Assembly (NCBI GenBank): GCA_028292435.1
Contig: JAQGMI010000060.1
Coordinates: 1-64,000, forward strand
Length of the DNA stretch: 64,000 nucleotides
DNA from: Betaproteobacteria bacterium
Lineage (GTDB): Bacteria; Pseudomonadota; Gammaproteobacteria; Burkholderiales; SG8-41
Direction of reading: 5' to 3'
Numbering within the stretch: the stretch's first letter is position 1; each line of letters begins with the position of its first letter. A program made the position numbers and the translations under genes. Under the pieces are notes generated by a model. It searched no databases. It saw only the letters and a list, made by a program, of their open reading frames with translations, and was not told the DNA's origin. Positions 53,145 to 63,995 of the stretch are shown here, piece after piece.

Positions 53145-54416
53145 ATGAACCGCCTTATCGATCGCCGCCTGAACGGCCGCGGCAAAAGTACCGTCAATCG
53201 CGAGCGTTTTCTTCGCCGCTACAAGCAGCAGGTCCGCGCCGAAGTAAAGCGCATGGTCGGCGAGCGCAACGTCAAGGACATGGACCGCGGCGGCGAAATT
53301 CACCTGCCGAAAAAGGACATCGCCGAACCGAATTTCAATTTCGGCCACGGCGGCGATCGCGAATTCGTGCTGCCGGGTAACCGCGAGTACGTCGCGGGCG
53401 ACCGCATCCCGCGGCCGACCGGTGAAGGCGAAGGCGGCGGCGGCGCGGGCGGCGCCGGCAGCGATGGTGAGGAGACCCGCGATGAATTCGTCTTCTCGTT
53501 GTCGCGCGAAGAGTTTCTCGACATTTTTTTCGACGATCTCGAGCTGCCGCGGCTTGTCCGCACGCAATTAAGCTCGCTCGAAAAGTTTCGCACCATTCGC
53601 ACCGGCTACACGACGCAAGGTTCACCATCGAACCTGTCGGTCCCGCGCACGCTGGGCAACGCACTCGCGCGTCGCATTGCATTAAACGGGGCACGCCAGC
53701 AGGCAATCGCATTGCTCGAAGCCGCTTATCAGGCTGCGCTCGCAGAAGGACGCACCGACGAGTCGGCGCGCATTGCCGGGGAACTCGAGCAAATCAAGAG
53801 TCGCCGCGCCACGCTGCCGTTTCTCGAGGAACTCGATTTGCGTTATCGCAACCGCGTGCTGCGGCCGGAGCCGGTCGCGCGCGCGGCGATGTTCTGCCTG
53901 ATGGACGTGTCGGCGTCGATGGATGAGGTTAAAAAAGACCTCGCCAAGCGGTTTTTCACCTTGCTGTATCTGTTCCTCACGCGCAAGTACGCGCAGGTCG
54001 AGCTCATCTTCATCCGCCACACCGAGAACGCCGAAGAAGTCGACGAGGACACGTTTTTCCACGATCCCAAGTCTGGCGGCACGGTGGTGCTGTCCGCGCT
54101 CGAATTAATGGACGAAATCCGGCGCAAGCGTTTTGCCGACGACTGGAACGTGTACGCCGCGCAAGCCTCCGATGGCGACGCGTTCGGCAGCGATCCCGCC
54201 AAGAGTGCGCGGTTCCTGCGTGAAGTCCTGTTGCCCGCCTCGCGTTATTACGCTTACATCGAATTGGCACCCGAGGGCATGCTGCACGCGTCGACCTTGT
54301 GGGCCGAATACGCAGTGCTCGCCGAGGAACTCGAGAATTTCGCGATGAGCCGCGCTTCGAACCGCCGCAATATTTATCCGGTGTTTCGCAATCTCTTCAG
54401 CAAGGAAGCGCGATGA
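53145..54416 (+). CDS. yeaH: YeaH/DUF444 family protein with vWA domain
   Basis: A 423-residue DUF444 protein. The N-terminus is basic, residues about 85-110 include a Gly/Glu-rich linker, and the second half is a von Willebrand A domain with the MIDAS motif D254-V-S-A-S258 in CLMDVSASMD. Homologues are encoded with PrkA and SpoVR and are thought to be its cofactor. ATG 53145 lies 19 bases behind the prkA stop; the open frame extends upstream inside prkA but is not the real start. The stop overlaps the spoVR start by ATGA. Confidence 0.94.
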   Translation: MNRLIDRRLNGRGKSTVNRERFLRRYKQQVRAEVKRMVGERNVKDMDRGGEIHLPKKDIAEPNFNFGHGGDREFVLPGNREYVAGDRIPRPTGEGEGGGGAGGAGSDGEETRDEFVFSLSREEFLDIFFDDLELPRLVRTQLSSLEKFRTIRTGYTTQGSPSNLSVPRTLGNALARRIALNGARQQAIALLEAAYQAALAEGRTDESARIAGELEQIKSRRATLPFLEELDLRYRNRVLRPEPVARAAMFCLMDVSASMDEVKKDLAKRFFTLLYLFLTRKYAQVELIFIRHTENAEEVDEDTFFHDPKSGGTVVLSALELMDEIRRKRFADDWNVYAAQASDGDAFGSDPAKSARFLREVLLPASRYYAYIELAPEGMLHASTLWAEYAVLAEELENFAMSRASNRRNIYPVFRNLFSKEAR

Positions 54417-55903
54417 GCCGCGTGCTGTCGACAGGCTCCGACTGGAGCTTCGAACTCATCGAGCGCTACGATGAAGTGATTGGGGCTGAAGCTGCGGGTT
54501 TCGGTCTCGACACTTACCGCAACCAGATCGAAGTGATCACCTCCGAGCAGATGCTCGACGCGTATGCGAGCGGCGGGCTTCCTGTCGGCTATCCGCACTG
54601 GTCGTACGGCAAGGAATTCATCCGCAACGAGCGCGCTTACCGCAGCGGCCAGCAAGGGCTTGCTTACGAGATCGTGATCAATTCCGATCCCTGCATTGCC
54701 TACCTGATGGAAGAGAACACCATGGCGATGCAGGCGCTGGTGATCGCGCACGCGAGCTATGGCCACAATTCTTTTTTTAAGAGCAATCATCTGTTCCGGC
54801 AATGGACCGCACCCGACGCGATTGTCGATTACCTGTTATTTGCGCGCCGCTATGTGATGGAATGCGAAGAGCGGCACGGCTCGGATGAAGTCGAGGCAAT
54901 ACTCGATTCGTGCCACGCGCTGATGCCGCACGGCGTCGATCGCTACCGGCGGCCGGTACCGTTGACGCTCAGAGCCGAAGCGGCGCGCCTCAAAGACCGC
55001 GAACTGCATCGCGAACGCCAGTTCAATGACATCTGGCGCACTCTGCCGGTCAATGAGCGGCCGAAGGAAGCGGGGGTGACGATGCCGTTTCCGGCTGAAC
55101 CGCAGGAAAACCTGCTTTACTTCATCGAGAAGCTCGCGCCGTCGCTCGAACCGTGGCAGCGCGAACTCGTGCGCATCGTGCGAAAGCTCGCGCAATATTT
55201 CTATCCGCAAGGCCAGACCAAAGTCATGAACGAAGGCTGGGCGACGTTCTGGCATTACACGCTGCTCAATCGCCTGCATGAGCAGGGCCTGGTTACCGAC
55301 GGCTTCATGCTCGAAGTGCTGAAAAGCCACACCAATGTCGTTTATCAGCCGCCGTTCGATTCGCAGGTGTTTCCCGGCATCAATCCGTACGCGCTCGGCT
55401 TTGCGATGTATTCGGACCTGCGGCGTATCTGCGAGCGTCCGACGGCCGAAGATCGCGAATGGTTTCCCGAACTGGCCGACACCGACTGGAAAGCGACGCT
55501 CAACTTTGCGATGCGCAACTTCAAGGACGAATCGTTTATCGCGCAGTATTTGTCGCCGCGCCTGATTCGCGAGTTTCGCCTGTTCGCGATCGCCGACCAC
55601 GAATATGAAATGGAGCTCGGCGTCGATTGCATCCACGACGAAGCGGGTTACCGTCGCGTGCGCAAACTGCTCGCGCATCAGAACAGCCTTGAATCGCGCG
55701 TGCCCGATGTGCAGATCCAGCGTTACGCGCGCGATGCCGACCGCTCGCTGACGTTGCGCTACCGCCGCCTGCGCGGCCGGCCGCTATCGGCTGCGGCGAC
55801 TGAAGTGTTAAAGCATGTGCGCCGGCTGTGGGGCTTTCCGGTTCGGCTCGAGACCGTGGACGTCGAGAACCGCGTGCTCGAAACGCTTGAATGCGCGGCT
55901 TGA
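54413..55903 (+). CDS. SpoVR family protein
   Basis: A 496-residue SpoVR/YcgB protein. Family members act in spore cortex formation in Bacillus and in stress responses of non-sporulating bacteria, always tied genetically to PrkA and YeaH. Visible hallmarks are LPVGYPHWSYGKEF, YLMEENTMAMQALVIAHASYGHNSFF split around residues 95-120, and MNEGWATFWHYTLLNRLHEQG. The ATG sits in the yeaH stop. Length is normal for the family. Confidence 0.95.
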   Translation: MSRVLSTGSDWSFELIERYDEVIGAEAAGFGLDTYRNQIEVITSEQMLDAYASGGLPVGYPHWSYGKEFIRNERAYRSGQQGLAYEIVINSDPCIAYLMEENTMAMQALVIAHASYGHNSFFKSNHLFRQWTAPDAIVDYLLFARRYVMECEERHGSDEVEAILDSCHALMPHGVDRYRRPVPLTLRAEAARLKDRELHRERQFNDIWRTLPVNERPKEAGVTMPFPAEPQENLLYFIEKLAPSLEPWQRELVRIVRKLAQYFYPQGQTKVMNEGWATFWHYTLLNRLHEQGLVTDGFMLEVLKSHTNVVYQPPFDSQVFPGINPYALGFAMYSDLRRICERPTAEDREWFPELADTDWKATLNFAMRNFKDESFIAQYLSPRLIREFRLFAIADHEYEMELGVDCIHDEAGYRRVRKLLAHQNSLESRVPDVQIQRYARDADRSLTLRYRRLRGRPLSAAATEVLKHVRRLWGFPVRLETVDVENRVLETLECAA

Positions 55904-55980
55904 TGCAACGCAATTAATCTTATCGCCCCTGTTCTGGCGCGGCGCGCCTTGCTGTTATCCTACCGGTCCGAACTCTGGGA

Positions 55981-56400
55981 GTGATCTTGAGCGAACCTGT
56001 ACTGGCGTGGTCGGACCAGTTGGCAATCGGCCAAAGCGTCATGGACGACACGCACCGCGAATTCGTCGAGCAGTTAAACCGCGTGGGCGAAGCTGAGGAT
56101 AGTGCGATGCTCGCCGCGATCGACGATTTCATTGCGCATACCGAAACCCATTTCGGCCAGGAAGAGCAGTGGATGGATGCCATCGAGTTTCCGCCACGCG
56201 GCTGTCATCGCGACGAGCACGAGAGAATTCTAGAAACCGTGCGTGTTGTGCGTACCCGCGTTGCCGCCGGTGACTTCAGGCTGGGACGCACGCTCGCCGA
56301 AGCACTCGCCGAGTGGTTTCCGCAGCATGCACTGTCGATGGACGCCGTGCTCGGCCTGTATATGACGCAAATCGATTACAAGCCGCCGCCGGCCGCCTAA
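55981..56400 (+). CDS. bacteriohemerythrin-like oxygen-binding protein
   Basis: A 139-residue four-helix hemerythrin domain protein that should bind O2 or NO at a di-iron centre. Iron-ligand motifs are in order: H25 in MDDTHREF, H53 and H57 with E61 in HTETHFGQEE, H77 and H81 in CHRDEH, and H112 in FPQHAL followed by D118-region. GTG at 55981 opens the frame; the TTG at 55987 has a better placed GGGAG and may be the true start. It follows spoVR after about 80 bases and could be part of the same stress response. Confidence 0.85.
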   Translation: MILSEPVLAWSDQLAIGQSVMDDTHREFVEQLNRVGEAEDSAMLAAIDDFIAHTETHFGQEEQWMDAIEFPPRGCHRDEHERILETVRVVRTRVAAGDFRLGRTLAEALAEWFPQHALSMDAVLGLYMTQIDYKPPPAA

Positions 56401-56406
56401 TTGCCG

Positions 56407-57315
56407 TCACGGCTCGCGGCGCACTTCCTGCTGCAGCCACTTCACGAACCGCTGCACCTGGGGCCGTGCCGCGGCGTGCGGTGCGACGATAATAAAATAT
56501 TCGCGCGTTGCGGAAATCCGATTTTGAAACGGCGCGACCAGCGCACCGCTTTTCAGCAAGCGTTTGATCAGCGGCGTGCGGCCGAGCGCAACCCCTTCGC
56601 CTTCGATCGCCGCATGAATCAACTGGTCGTAATGACTGTAGCGTGCGATGCCCGCGGGCTTCAGATCGCGCAGGTTGAAAGCGTCGAGCCACTGCGTCCA
56701 TGACAGCCACGGCCATTGGCCGGCCGGGTCGTCGTAATGCAGCATGACATGTCGCGCGAGGTCCGCGGGTTTTTTGAGCGGACGGTCGATCAGCAGCGCC
56801 GGGCTGCACACCGGAAATACTTCCTCGCCTGTCAGCGCAATGGCGCCTTTCGGTGCGGCGTTCGGTTCCATGAAGCGAATCGCAACGTCGATGCGGTCGC
56901 GTTCGAGGTTGGTCGTATCGTTGGTCGCCGCAAGCCGCACATCGGTGTCGCGGCCGGTCTTGCGAAAGTGCGCGAGCCGCGGCACCAGCCACAGCGCCGC
57001 AAACGAAATCGTCGTCGTCACGGTCAGCAGGCGGTCGTCGCCGCGCGTCGAAAGCTGCCGCGCCGTTTCCTCGATCTGGCGCATCACCGATTGCGCCGTC
57101 ACGTAAAGCGTTTCGCCTTCCGGCGTCAGTCTCAACGCGCGGTTCAGCCGCGTAAACAGCTTTACGCCGAGGTGGTCTTCGAGCGTCTTGATCTGGCGGC
57201 TCACCGCGGACTGCGTGACGTGCAGTTCGGCGGCGGCGCGCGTAAAGCTCATCTGGCGGGCGGCTGCTTCGAAGCCGCGGATCAGGTCGAGCGAGGGGAG
57301 GCGCGCAGTTCGCAT
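56407..57315 (-). CDS. LysR family transcriptional regulator (GcvA-like)
   Basis: A 302-residue LysR-type regulator. The N-terminal winged helix (LIRGFEAAARQMSFTRAAAELHVTQSAVSRQI at about residues 12-43, shown here in two overlapping pieces of the classical pattern) is followed by LEDHLGVKLFTRLNRALRLTPEGE. The C-terminal domain has the periplasmic-binding-protein fold, with VAIRFMEPNAAP of the GcvA subgroup. It is divergent from the DUF2917 gene with 116 bases between starts, so it probably controls that gene. Confidence 0.9.
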   Translation of the reverse strand: MRTARLPSLDLIRGFEAAARQMSFTRAAAELHVTQSAVSRQIKTLEDHLGVKLFTRLNRALRLTPEGETLYVTAQSVMRQIEETARQLSTRGDDRLLTVTTTISFAALWLVPRLAHFRKTGRDTDVRLAATNDTTNLERDRIDVAIRFMEPNAAPKGAIALTGEEVFPVCSPALLIDRPLKKPADLARHVMLHYDDPAGQWPWLSWTQWLDAFNLRDLKPAGIARYSHYDQLIHAAIEGEGVALGRTPLIKRLLKSGALVAPFQNRISATREYFIIVAPHAAARPQVQRFVKWLQQEVRREP

Positions 57316-57431
57316 GCGTTTAAGTCATCCGAATGATACGCAAATGTCGTTTGTTCGGCCGCCCTGACGGGCGCAATCTCTCAGCGTGAGATCGCGGTGC
57401 AAAGCACTGCGTGAATGAACGGGAGTATACG

Positions 57432-57758
57432 ATGGACATGCATGGAACGCATACGAAACATGAATTGAGCCGGCATGGCGGGTTGGCGCTCGATGCCGCC
57501 AGCGGCCGCACGGTAACCTGTGTCAGCGGAAATATCTGGCTCACGATGGAAGGCGACACGCGTGACGTCGTGATCGAACCGGGGGCATCGTTTGTGATCG
57601 ATCGCGGCGGCCTGACGTTGCTGGCCGCGCAAACGCCGAGCGTCGTGCTGATCAGTGCGGCGAAACGAGCGCCCGCGGGATTTGCCCGCATCGCGCGGTG
57701 GTTTTTAGACACCTACGGCCCGGCCGCCGTGCGTCCCAGTCGCACGTGGGCTTATTAA
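57432..57758 (+). CDS. DUF2917 domain-containing protein
   Basis: A 108-residue small beta-rich, cupin-like protein of the DUF2917 family. The core reads VTCVSGNIWLTMEGDTRDVVIEPGASFVIDR in two overlapping segments, around residues 30-60. ATG 57432 follows GGGAG by 6 bases and is preferred over the frame start at 57411. It lies divergent from the LysR gene, a pairing often seen for this family, so LysR control is plausible. Function unknown; no signal peptide. Confidence 0.8.
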   Translation: MDMHGTHTKHELSRHGGLALDAASGRTVTCVSGNIWLTMEGDTRDVVIEPGASFVIDRGGLTLLAAQTPSVVLISAAKRAPAGFARIARWFLDTYGPAAVRPSRTWAY

Positions 57759-57784
57759 CACTTTAACCATCAGAGGATTTGCAC

Positions 57785-58216
57785 ATGCCATTCATCCACA
57801 TCAAGATCAGCGGCGAGCGCGACGCAGCGCTGGCGACGAGAGTAGCGCAGCGCATTACCGCCCTCACCCAGGAGCGTTTGCGCAAGAATCCGGCCGACAC
57901 CAACGTTGCAATCGACTTTATCGCGGCAGACTTGTGGTTCATCGCGAATAAGCCGCTGGCGGGTGAAGGGGCGCGCGCTTTCTATCTCAACATCAGCATC
58001 ACCGACGAGACCAACACGAAAGACGAAAAGGCGGCATTCATTGCGGCGGTTTACACGGCGATGGGCGAACTGTTGGGCGGCGTCCACGAGAAATCGTACG
58101 TGCTCGTCGCAGATACCAGCGGCTCAGCGTACGGCTACGGCGGGATCACGCAGGAAGAGCGCTATGTTTTTGGCAAGCCGGCATCGATCGCGCGTCGGCT
58201 GCGCGCGGCCAGCTGA
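57785..58216 (+). CDS. tautomerase family protein
   Basis: A 143-residue member of the tautomerase (4-oxalocrotonate tautomerase/MIF) superfamily. The mature N-terminus would be Pro (MPFIHIKISG), the catalytic base after removal of Met, which fixes the start at ATG 57785, with AGAGGA upstream. A second segment YVLVADTSGSAYGYGG resembles the C-terminal half of the fold. Substrate unknown; enzymes of this type isomerise unsaturated keto acids. It lies 26 bases behind the DUF2917 gene and converges with Bug copy 11. Confidence 0.85.
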   Translation: MPFIHIKISGERDAALATRVAQRITALTQERLRKNPADTNVAIDFIAADLWFIANKPLAGEGARAFYLNISITDETNTKDEKAAFIAAVYTAMGELLGGVHEKSYVLVADTSGSAYGYGGITQEERYVFGKPASIARRLRAAS

Positions 58217-58219
58217 ATT

Positions 58220-59215
58220 TTATTCTGGCGTGATGCCGGCGTTCTTGATCACGCGCGCCCACTTCTCGATTTCCGTTCTGATGACCGATTCGACCGCTTC
58301 GGGCGTGCCGCCGAGGGACTCGATGCCCTGCGGCGCGAGCTTTTCCTTCACGTCCGCGAGCTGCAGCACCGCGTTGGTTTCGCGGTTCAGGTAAGCGATG
58401 ATGTCTTTCGGCGTGCCGCTCGGCGCCATGAACGCGTAGATAGCGACGGATTCGAATCCCGGCAGCGCGGCCTCGGACACGGTCGGCAGATCGGGCAATA
58501 CCGGCGAGCGTTTTGCCGTCGTCACCGCCAGCGCCCGTAGTTTGCCGATTTTGATAAACGGCAGATGCGGCGGCAGTGTGTCGAGCGACATCGCGATTTG
58601 TCCATTCAGTAAATCCGGCAGGAACAGTGCCGTGCCCTTGTAAGGCACGTGCACGATATCGATCTTCGCCATCTGCCCGAACAGCGCGCCGGTCAGGTGA
58701 ATGAGACCGCCAGTACCCGACGACGCGTAATTCAGTTGGCCCGGATGGGCGCGAGCGAGCGCGATCAGGTCCTTGACCGTGCGCACCGGCAGCGCCGGAT
58801 GCACGACCAGCACATTGGTGATCGCACCGGTCATGGCTATCGGCGTGAGATCGCGGCGCAGATCGTAATTCAGATGCTTGTAATAGCTGACGGCGATCGA
58901 GTGCGACATGATCGACGCCATCAATAGCGTGTAACCGTCGGGCGGCGACTTCGCCGCGGCTTCTGCGCCGATGTTCGCGCCGGCACCGGGCTTGTTGTCG
59001 ATCGGCATTTGCTGAGCGATGCGCTCGGACAACTTCTGGCCGACGATACGCGCAAGGATGTCGGTAGCGCCGCCGGCGGGAAACGGCACGATGATTTTGA
59101 CTGGCTTGGCCGGATAGCTCGCGGGTTTGGTCTGGGCTGAGACGTTTGCAGTCAGCGGCAACAAAAGCAGCAACAACATGCCGACAGCGAAGGTAACTCG
59201 GCAAGCAGATGTCAT
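58220..59215 (-). CDS. Bug-family tripartite tricarboxylate transporter receptor (copy 11)
   Basis: A 331-residue Bug receptor. GGAG lies seven bases before the ATG. The signal peptide has a run of leucines and ends near V-S-A-Q (residue 28). Landmarks: YPAKPVKIIVPFPAGGATD, NKPGAGANIG, PDGYT, SSGTGGLIH, HVPYKG. WYG is replaced by AIYAFMAPSGTP. It is cotranscribed with the large hydrolase gene 50 bases upstream. Confidence 0.9.
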   Translation of the reverse strand: MTSACRVTFAVGMLLLLLLPLTANVSAQTKPASYPAKPVKIIVPFPAGGATDILARIVGQKLSERIAQQMPIDNKPGAGANIGAEAAAKSPPDGYTLLMASIMSHSIAVSYYKHLNYDLRRDLTPIAMTGAITNVLVVHPALPVRTVKDLIALARAHPGQLNYASSGTGGLIHLTGALFGQMAKIDIVHVPYKGTALFLPDLLNGQIAMSLDTLPPHLPFIKIGKLRALAVTTAKRSPVLPDLPTVSEAALPGFESVAIYAFMAPSGTPKDIIAYLNRETNAVLQLADVKEKLAPQGIESLGGTPEAVESVIRTEIEKWARVIKNAGITPE

Positions 59216-59265
59216 GAGCGCTCCATCAAGGTGGTCGATACTACCATCGGCGCCCCGCCAGACCG

Positions 59266-61275
59266 TCAGCGGTTGAAGCGTTGCCGCGTTTCCTCGGTTT
59301 TTGCCCGCGCCACCAGGCGCTCGGCGTCTTCCTGCAGCAATACGCGCGCGGCAACGAGTTTAGCCGCCGCCTCTTCGACTTGTTTCACATAAGCGGCCTG
59401 ATTGCCGTAGCGTTCTTCGAGCGATGGACGCGGATCGTTTTTTTCGAGGCGGGCGGCGCGCGTCGCGGTGAACGGCGCGTAAGTACCGTCGCGGTCGCAT
59501 AATTCGCCTTCGGTAAACGGCGCGCGGTAATAATTCCAGCCCGTATACGTCGCGAGCGGCACGGCGATGTCGGGCAGCCGGATGCCGGCGGTCTCATTGC
59601 CGTCTAAATCGACTTGAGTTACATAGGTGCGATACGGCCTGGACATGTCCATCTCGGGCTTGATCCAGTCTTTGAGCACGCCGATCTCGTTCATGCGCTG
59701 CGCGACCTTGATGCCGGGAATCGCGGGAAACTTGAGCTGAGTGGGCGTCGTGAGCGTTTTGTCGGTGAGCCGCGGCGTCATCGACGGCGGCGGCGCCTTG
59801 CCATCGCTTGCCCATTCGTCGAGCGCGACGAGCAGGGCGCGCAGCGCCGGCGTGGGACTGTGCGGATTGCGCGAATTCACGCAGGAACCGGGCATTGAGG
59901 TCAGCCACGCTGCGCCGGCGTGCTGGGTGCCGGCGATCAGGTAGGCGCGCGCATTGCGCGGCAGTTCGATATCGCGTTCGCCGAGCGGGTCGGTCACCAG
60001 CAGCGACGCGCCTTTTTGCCAGTATTCCGTCGACGTATTGGTTTCCATCCACAGCGGATCGAATCCGTCGTTGCGCAGCAGCGCGCCGGTGCGGCCGGTG
60101 ACCGGGTCGGTCAGCGTCGCGGTCGAAAACGGAAATGCGTTTTCCGGCATCGTGTGATCTTCGTGCTGAGTGTTGGTGCGATTGGTCTGCGCGAATTCCG
60201 CATTCAAAAAAACACCGCCGGCGCCGGCGGTGTGCGCGAGCATGCCGTCGAACACCTTGCGTGCCGCTTCGTCCTGGTTGAAGCCGTCGTGCACGAAGTC
60301 GCGCAGGAAGCGTCCGGCTTGTGAGATTCCAAACGCAAGCGTGGTGCGAATGCCGCCGCCCGCCGGATTCGCGGTGCCTTTGCCGTCCGCCGTTTCAAAA
60401 CGCAGGAATGAAATCAGGTCGCGCGTCGCCGCCATGCCGATGCCGAGCACGCGCGGATTTTTCGCGGGATAGTGAAATTCATACAGCGTCCCGGGCTCGG
60501 GCTGGGTGCCGGCGGGCAGCAACTCGATTGCGCGCGGGCCTGAATACGCCCATTTCGCCGCCGGGATTTCCACGCGCGGATCGGCCTCGCCGCGCCGGGC
60601 GGTCAACTTTGCCTGGCCTTGATCGAGCGTCGCCGCTTCATATGACAGCTTCAACATTTCGCGGGGCGGCGGCTCGCCCGGTTTCGGCGGATCGACGCGC
60701 GAACGCGTGCCGCTGACCAGTTCGTCGCGAATGACGCGCACGATGGGCTTGCCGTTGTCGCTCGCGATGATCGGTTTCATCGTGAGGCCGTTATTCGCGC
60801 GCGGCGCCTCCGAATCCCAGCCGCTCCATGCGAGCGTATAGCCCATGCGAAAGAAAATTCCGGTGCCCGCATCGGCGGCTGTCTTCGGATCGTTGGCCGC
60901 CGCGACTGTCGGCGGGTTCGCGTCCATCAGCCGGAAGTGGATGAGCTTGCGGCCGCGATTGGTCACGTCGTAAATAAGTTTGTGGTTGCCGCGCGCCGCA
61001 TCGGCCGGACGCAGCAGGAAGAAGTCGGCCTCGTATTCGACGCGGCCCCGCGCGTTGCGCGGCGCCTTGTCGAGATTCACGATGACCTTATTGCGCGCGT
61101 CCGCCGGGTCGAGCTCGCCTTTGAAAGTGCCGCGCACGCGCTCGTACGCGCCGGTCGCTCCGTACGCAGCGCCATCGGCGAAAGGCTCGATGGCGACGAC
61201 GTTGATTTCGGTGACACGCGCATGCGCGCCAGTGCACGCCAGCAGCGCGCACGCGCTGATAGTTTTAAACCACAT
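59266..61275 (-). CDS. large secreted alpha/beta hydrolase domain-containing protein (copy 2)
   Basis: A 669-residue paralogue of the protein at 42725, with the same layout: signal peptide (cleavage near A-H-A, residue 19), an N-terminal beta-rich part with DPADARNKVIVNLDKAPRNARGRVEYE in the same place as its paralogue (given here as DPADARNKVI... NARGRVEYE), nucleophile S in AFGISQAGRF, and DFVHDGFNQDEAARKVFDG. The C-terminal LEERYGNQAAYVKQVEEAA helix is also shared. GGAG precedes the ATG. It is the first gene of an operon with Bug copy 11, supporting hydrolysis followed by uptake of the product. Confidence 0.8.
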   Translation of the reverse strand: MWFKTISACALLACTGAHARVTEINVVAIEPFADGAAYGATGAYERVRGTFKGELDPADARNKVIVNLDKAPRNARGRVEYEADFFLLRPADAARGNHKLIYDVTNRGRKLIHFRLMDANPPTVAAANDPKTAADAGTGIFFRMGYTLAWSGWDSEAPRANNGLTMKPIIASDNGKPIVRVIRDELVSGTRSRVDPPKPGEPPPREMLKLSYEAATLDQGQAKLTARRGEADPRVEIPAAKWAYSGPRAIELLPAGTQPEPGTLYEFHYPAKNPRVLGIGMAATRDLISFLRFETADGKGTANPAGGGIRTTLAFGISQAGRFLRDFVHDGFNQDEAARKVFDGMLAHTAGAGGVFLNAEFAQTNRTNTQHEDHTMPENAFPFSTATLTDPVTGRTGALLRNDGFDPLWMETNTSTEYWQKGASLLVTDPLGERDIELPRNARAYLIAGTQHAGAAWLTSMPGSCVNSRNPHSPTPALRALLVALDEWASDGKAPPPSMTPRLTDKTLTTPTQLKFPAIPGIKVAQRMNEIGVLKDWIKPEMDMSRPYRTYVTQVDLDGNETAGIRLPDIAVPLATYTGWNYYRAPFTEGELCDRDGTYAPFTATRAARLEKNDPRPSLEERYGNQAAYVKQVEEAAAKLVAARVLLQEDAERLVARAKTEETRQRFNR

Positions 61276-61367
61276 GTGTTTTCTCCGTCCGTGAGCGCCC
61301 GGGGCAGGCGTTTTTTATTACATTACCACGGACGGTCGCGGCGCGAATCGCGCGCCGGCCATGCCGG

Positions 61368-61631
61368 TTATTTGAGGTTCGGCAGATTCATGAGCAGCAT
61401 GTCGAGTTTGTCGATCAGCAGCCCGTATTCGTCTTTGCCGCCGAGCTGCTCGAGGCAGCCCGTGATGCGCGGTTGCAATTCGCCCTGCGCCAGGCCGTCG
61501 ACGCCGGTCAGCAGCTTTGCCACTTCGGGCAAGTCGGCCGCCGCGGCGAACGAGCGGCAATCGCCGAGCATCGCTTCGATCTCCGCACGATTCATGGTGG
61601 TGCTGAACTTCATTGTCGAATCGAAACTCAT
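61368..61631 (-). CDS. small helical protein of unknown function
   Basis: An 87-residue protein beginning MSFDSTMKFSTTMNRAEIE. GGGGAG lies 6 bases before the ATG at 61631 (a GTG at 61634 is also possible). The sequence is predicted mostly helical with no signal peptide. No domain recognised. It is alone between the hydrolase operon and ettA. Confidence 0.6.
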   Translation of the reverse strand: MSFDSTMKFSTTMNRAEIEAMLGDCRSFAAAADLPEVAKLLTGVDGLAQGELQPRITGCLEQLGGKDEYGLLIDKLDMLLMNLPNLK

Positions 61632-61786
61632 CACATCTCCCCGTGGATGGTTTTGGCATTGCGAGCGCCGCCAGATTACGCTGTAACCGCTGGTCCGGAC
61701 AAGTAGAAATTACCGCCGCAAGGTGCGGCGCGCGGGCGGGCATTCCGCTATGATTGCCAACTTTTCCCCAATCCGCGCAGAACCTT

Positions 61787-63448
<1,662 letters not shown>

Positions 63449-63464
63449 CGGCCTGGCGGCGGCG

Positions 63465-63995
63465 CTACGCCGTCAGTTGTTTGACCAGCTGTTCGACGTA
63501 TTTCAGCGTGAGCTCGCGCATTTCATCCGGCTTCAGATTGCTGACCGGGTGCGGCAACTCGATATACGGATGACCGTCCATGCCTTTGGCGCGGAACTGG
63601 AACACCGCGGCGTTGGTAAACGCTGTCGTAATAATGGTCGTCGCGGGAATCCCGCGTTTTTCAAATTCGATCGTGTCGTGCACACTGCACAACGTGCACG
63701 ACCCTCATCCGCCGACGGCGGCGACCGCCACCTGCACTTCCTTCGCCATTTCGTTAATGATCTCTTCGGTCGCGGGCTTGGAATAATGCTCTTTGCGCCG
63801 CGTGACGACTTTGGCGACGCCGTAGCGTTCGCGCAGCGCAGCCGCGATCGTCTCGAGAATGACGTCGCCTTGTTCCTTGGTGTTGTCCAGCAAGCCGACG
63901 ACTTTGCCGGCGAGATCCATCGGACGCGGCGCCAGCGCGACGCGCGCTTTGCCGCCGCCCGCTGTCGGGTCGATGAACGGAAGTTCGTTTGCCAT
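63465..63995 (-). CDS. UGSC-family selenoprotein, short form (in-frame UGA)
   Basis: A 176-residue protein in one frame interrupted by TGA at 63707-63705. Read through, the junction is V-G-G-U-G-S-C-T-L-C-S-V-H-D-T-I with Sec97, the defining motif of the UGSC family. The parts before (ALAPRPMDLAGKVVGLLDNT, RRKEHYSKPAT) and after (HPYIELPHPVSNLKPDEM) are both conserved and of normal length. A 9-bp hairpin follows the UGA. The start is ATG 63995, near the window end. Sec and two nearby Cys suggest a thiol/selenol redox enzyme. The reaction is not known to me. Confidence 0.9.
63675..63702 (-). promoter_or_regulatory. candidate bacterial SECIS hairpin for the UGA at 63707-63705
   Basis: Two bases after the UGA the minus strand shows GTCGTGCAC, a 10-base loop GTTGTGCAGT and the exact complement GTGCACGAC. 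The loop contains GU. It begins 12 bases after the UGA, slightly nearer than the usual bacterial SECIS range. An alternative smaller stem TGCAC/GTGCA with loop GTT is possible. Folding was judged by eye. Confidence 0.6.
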
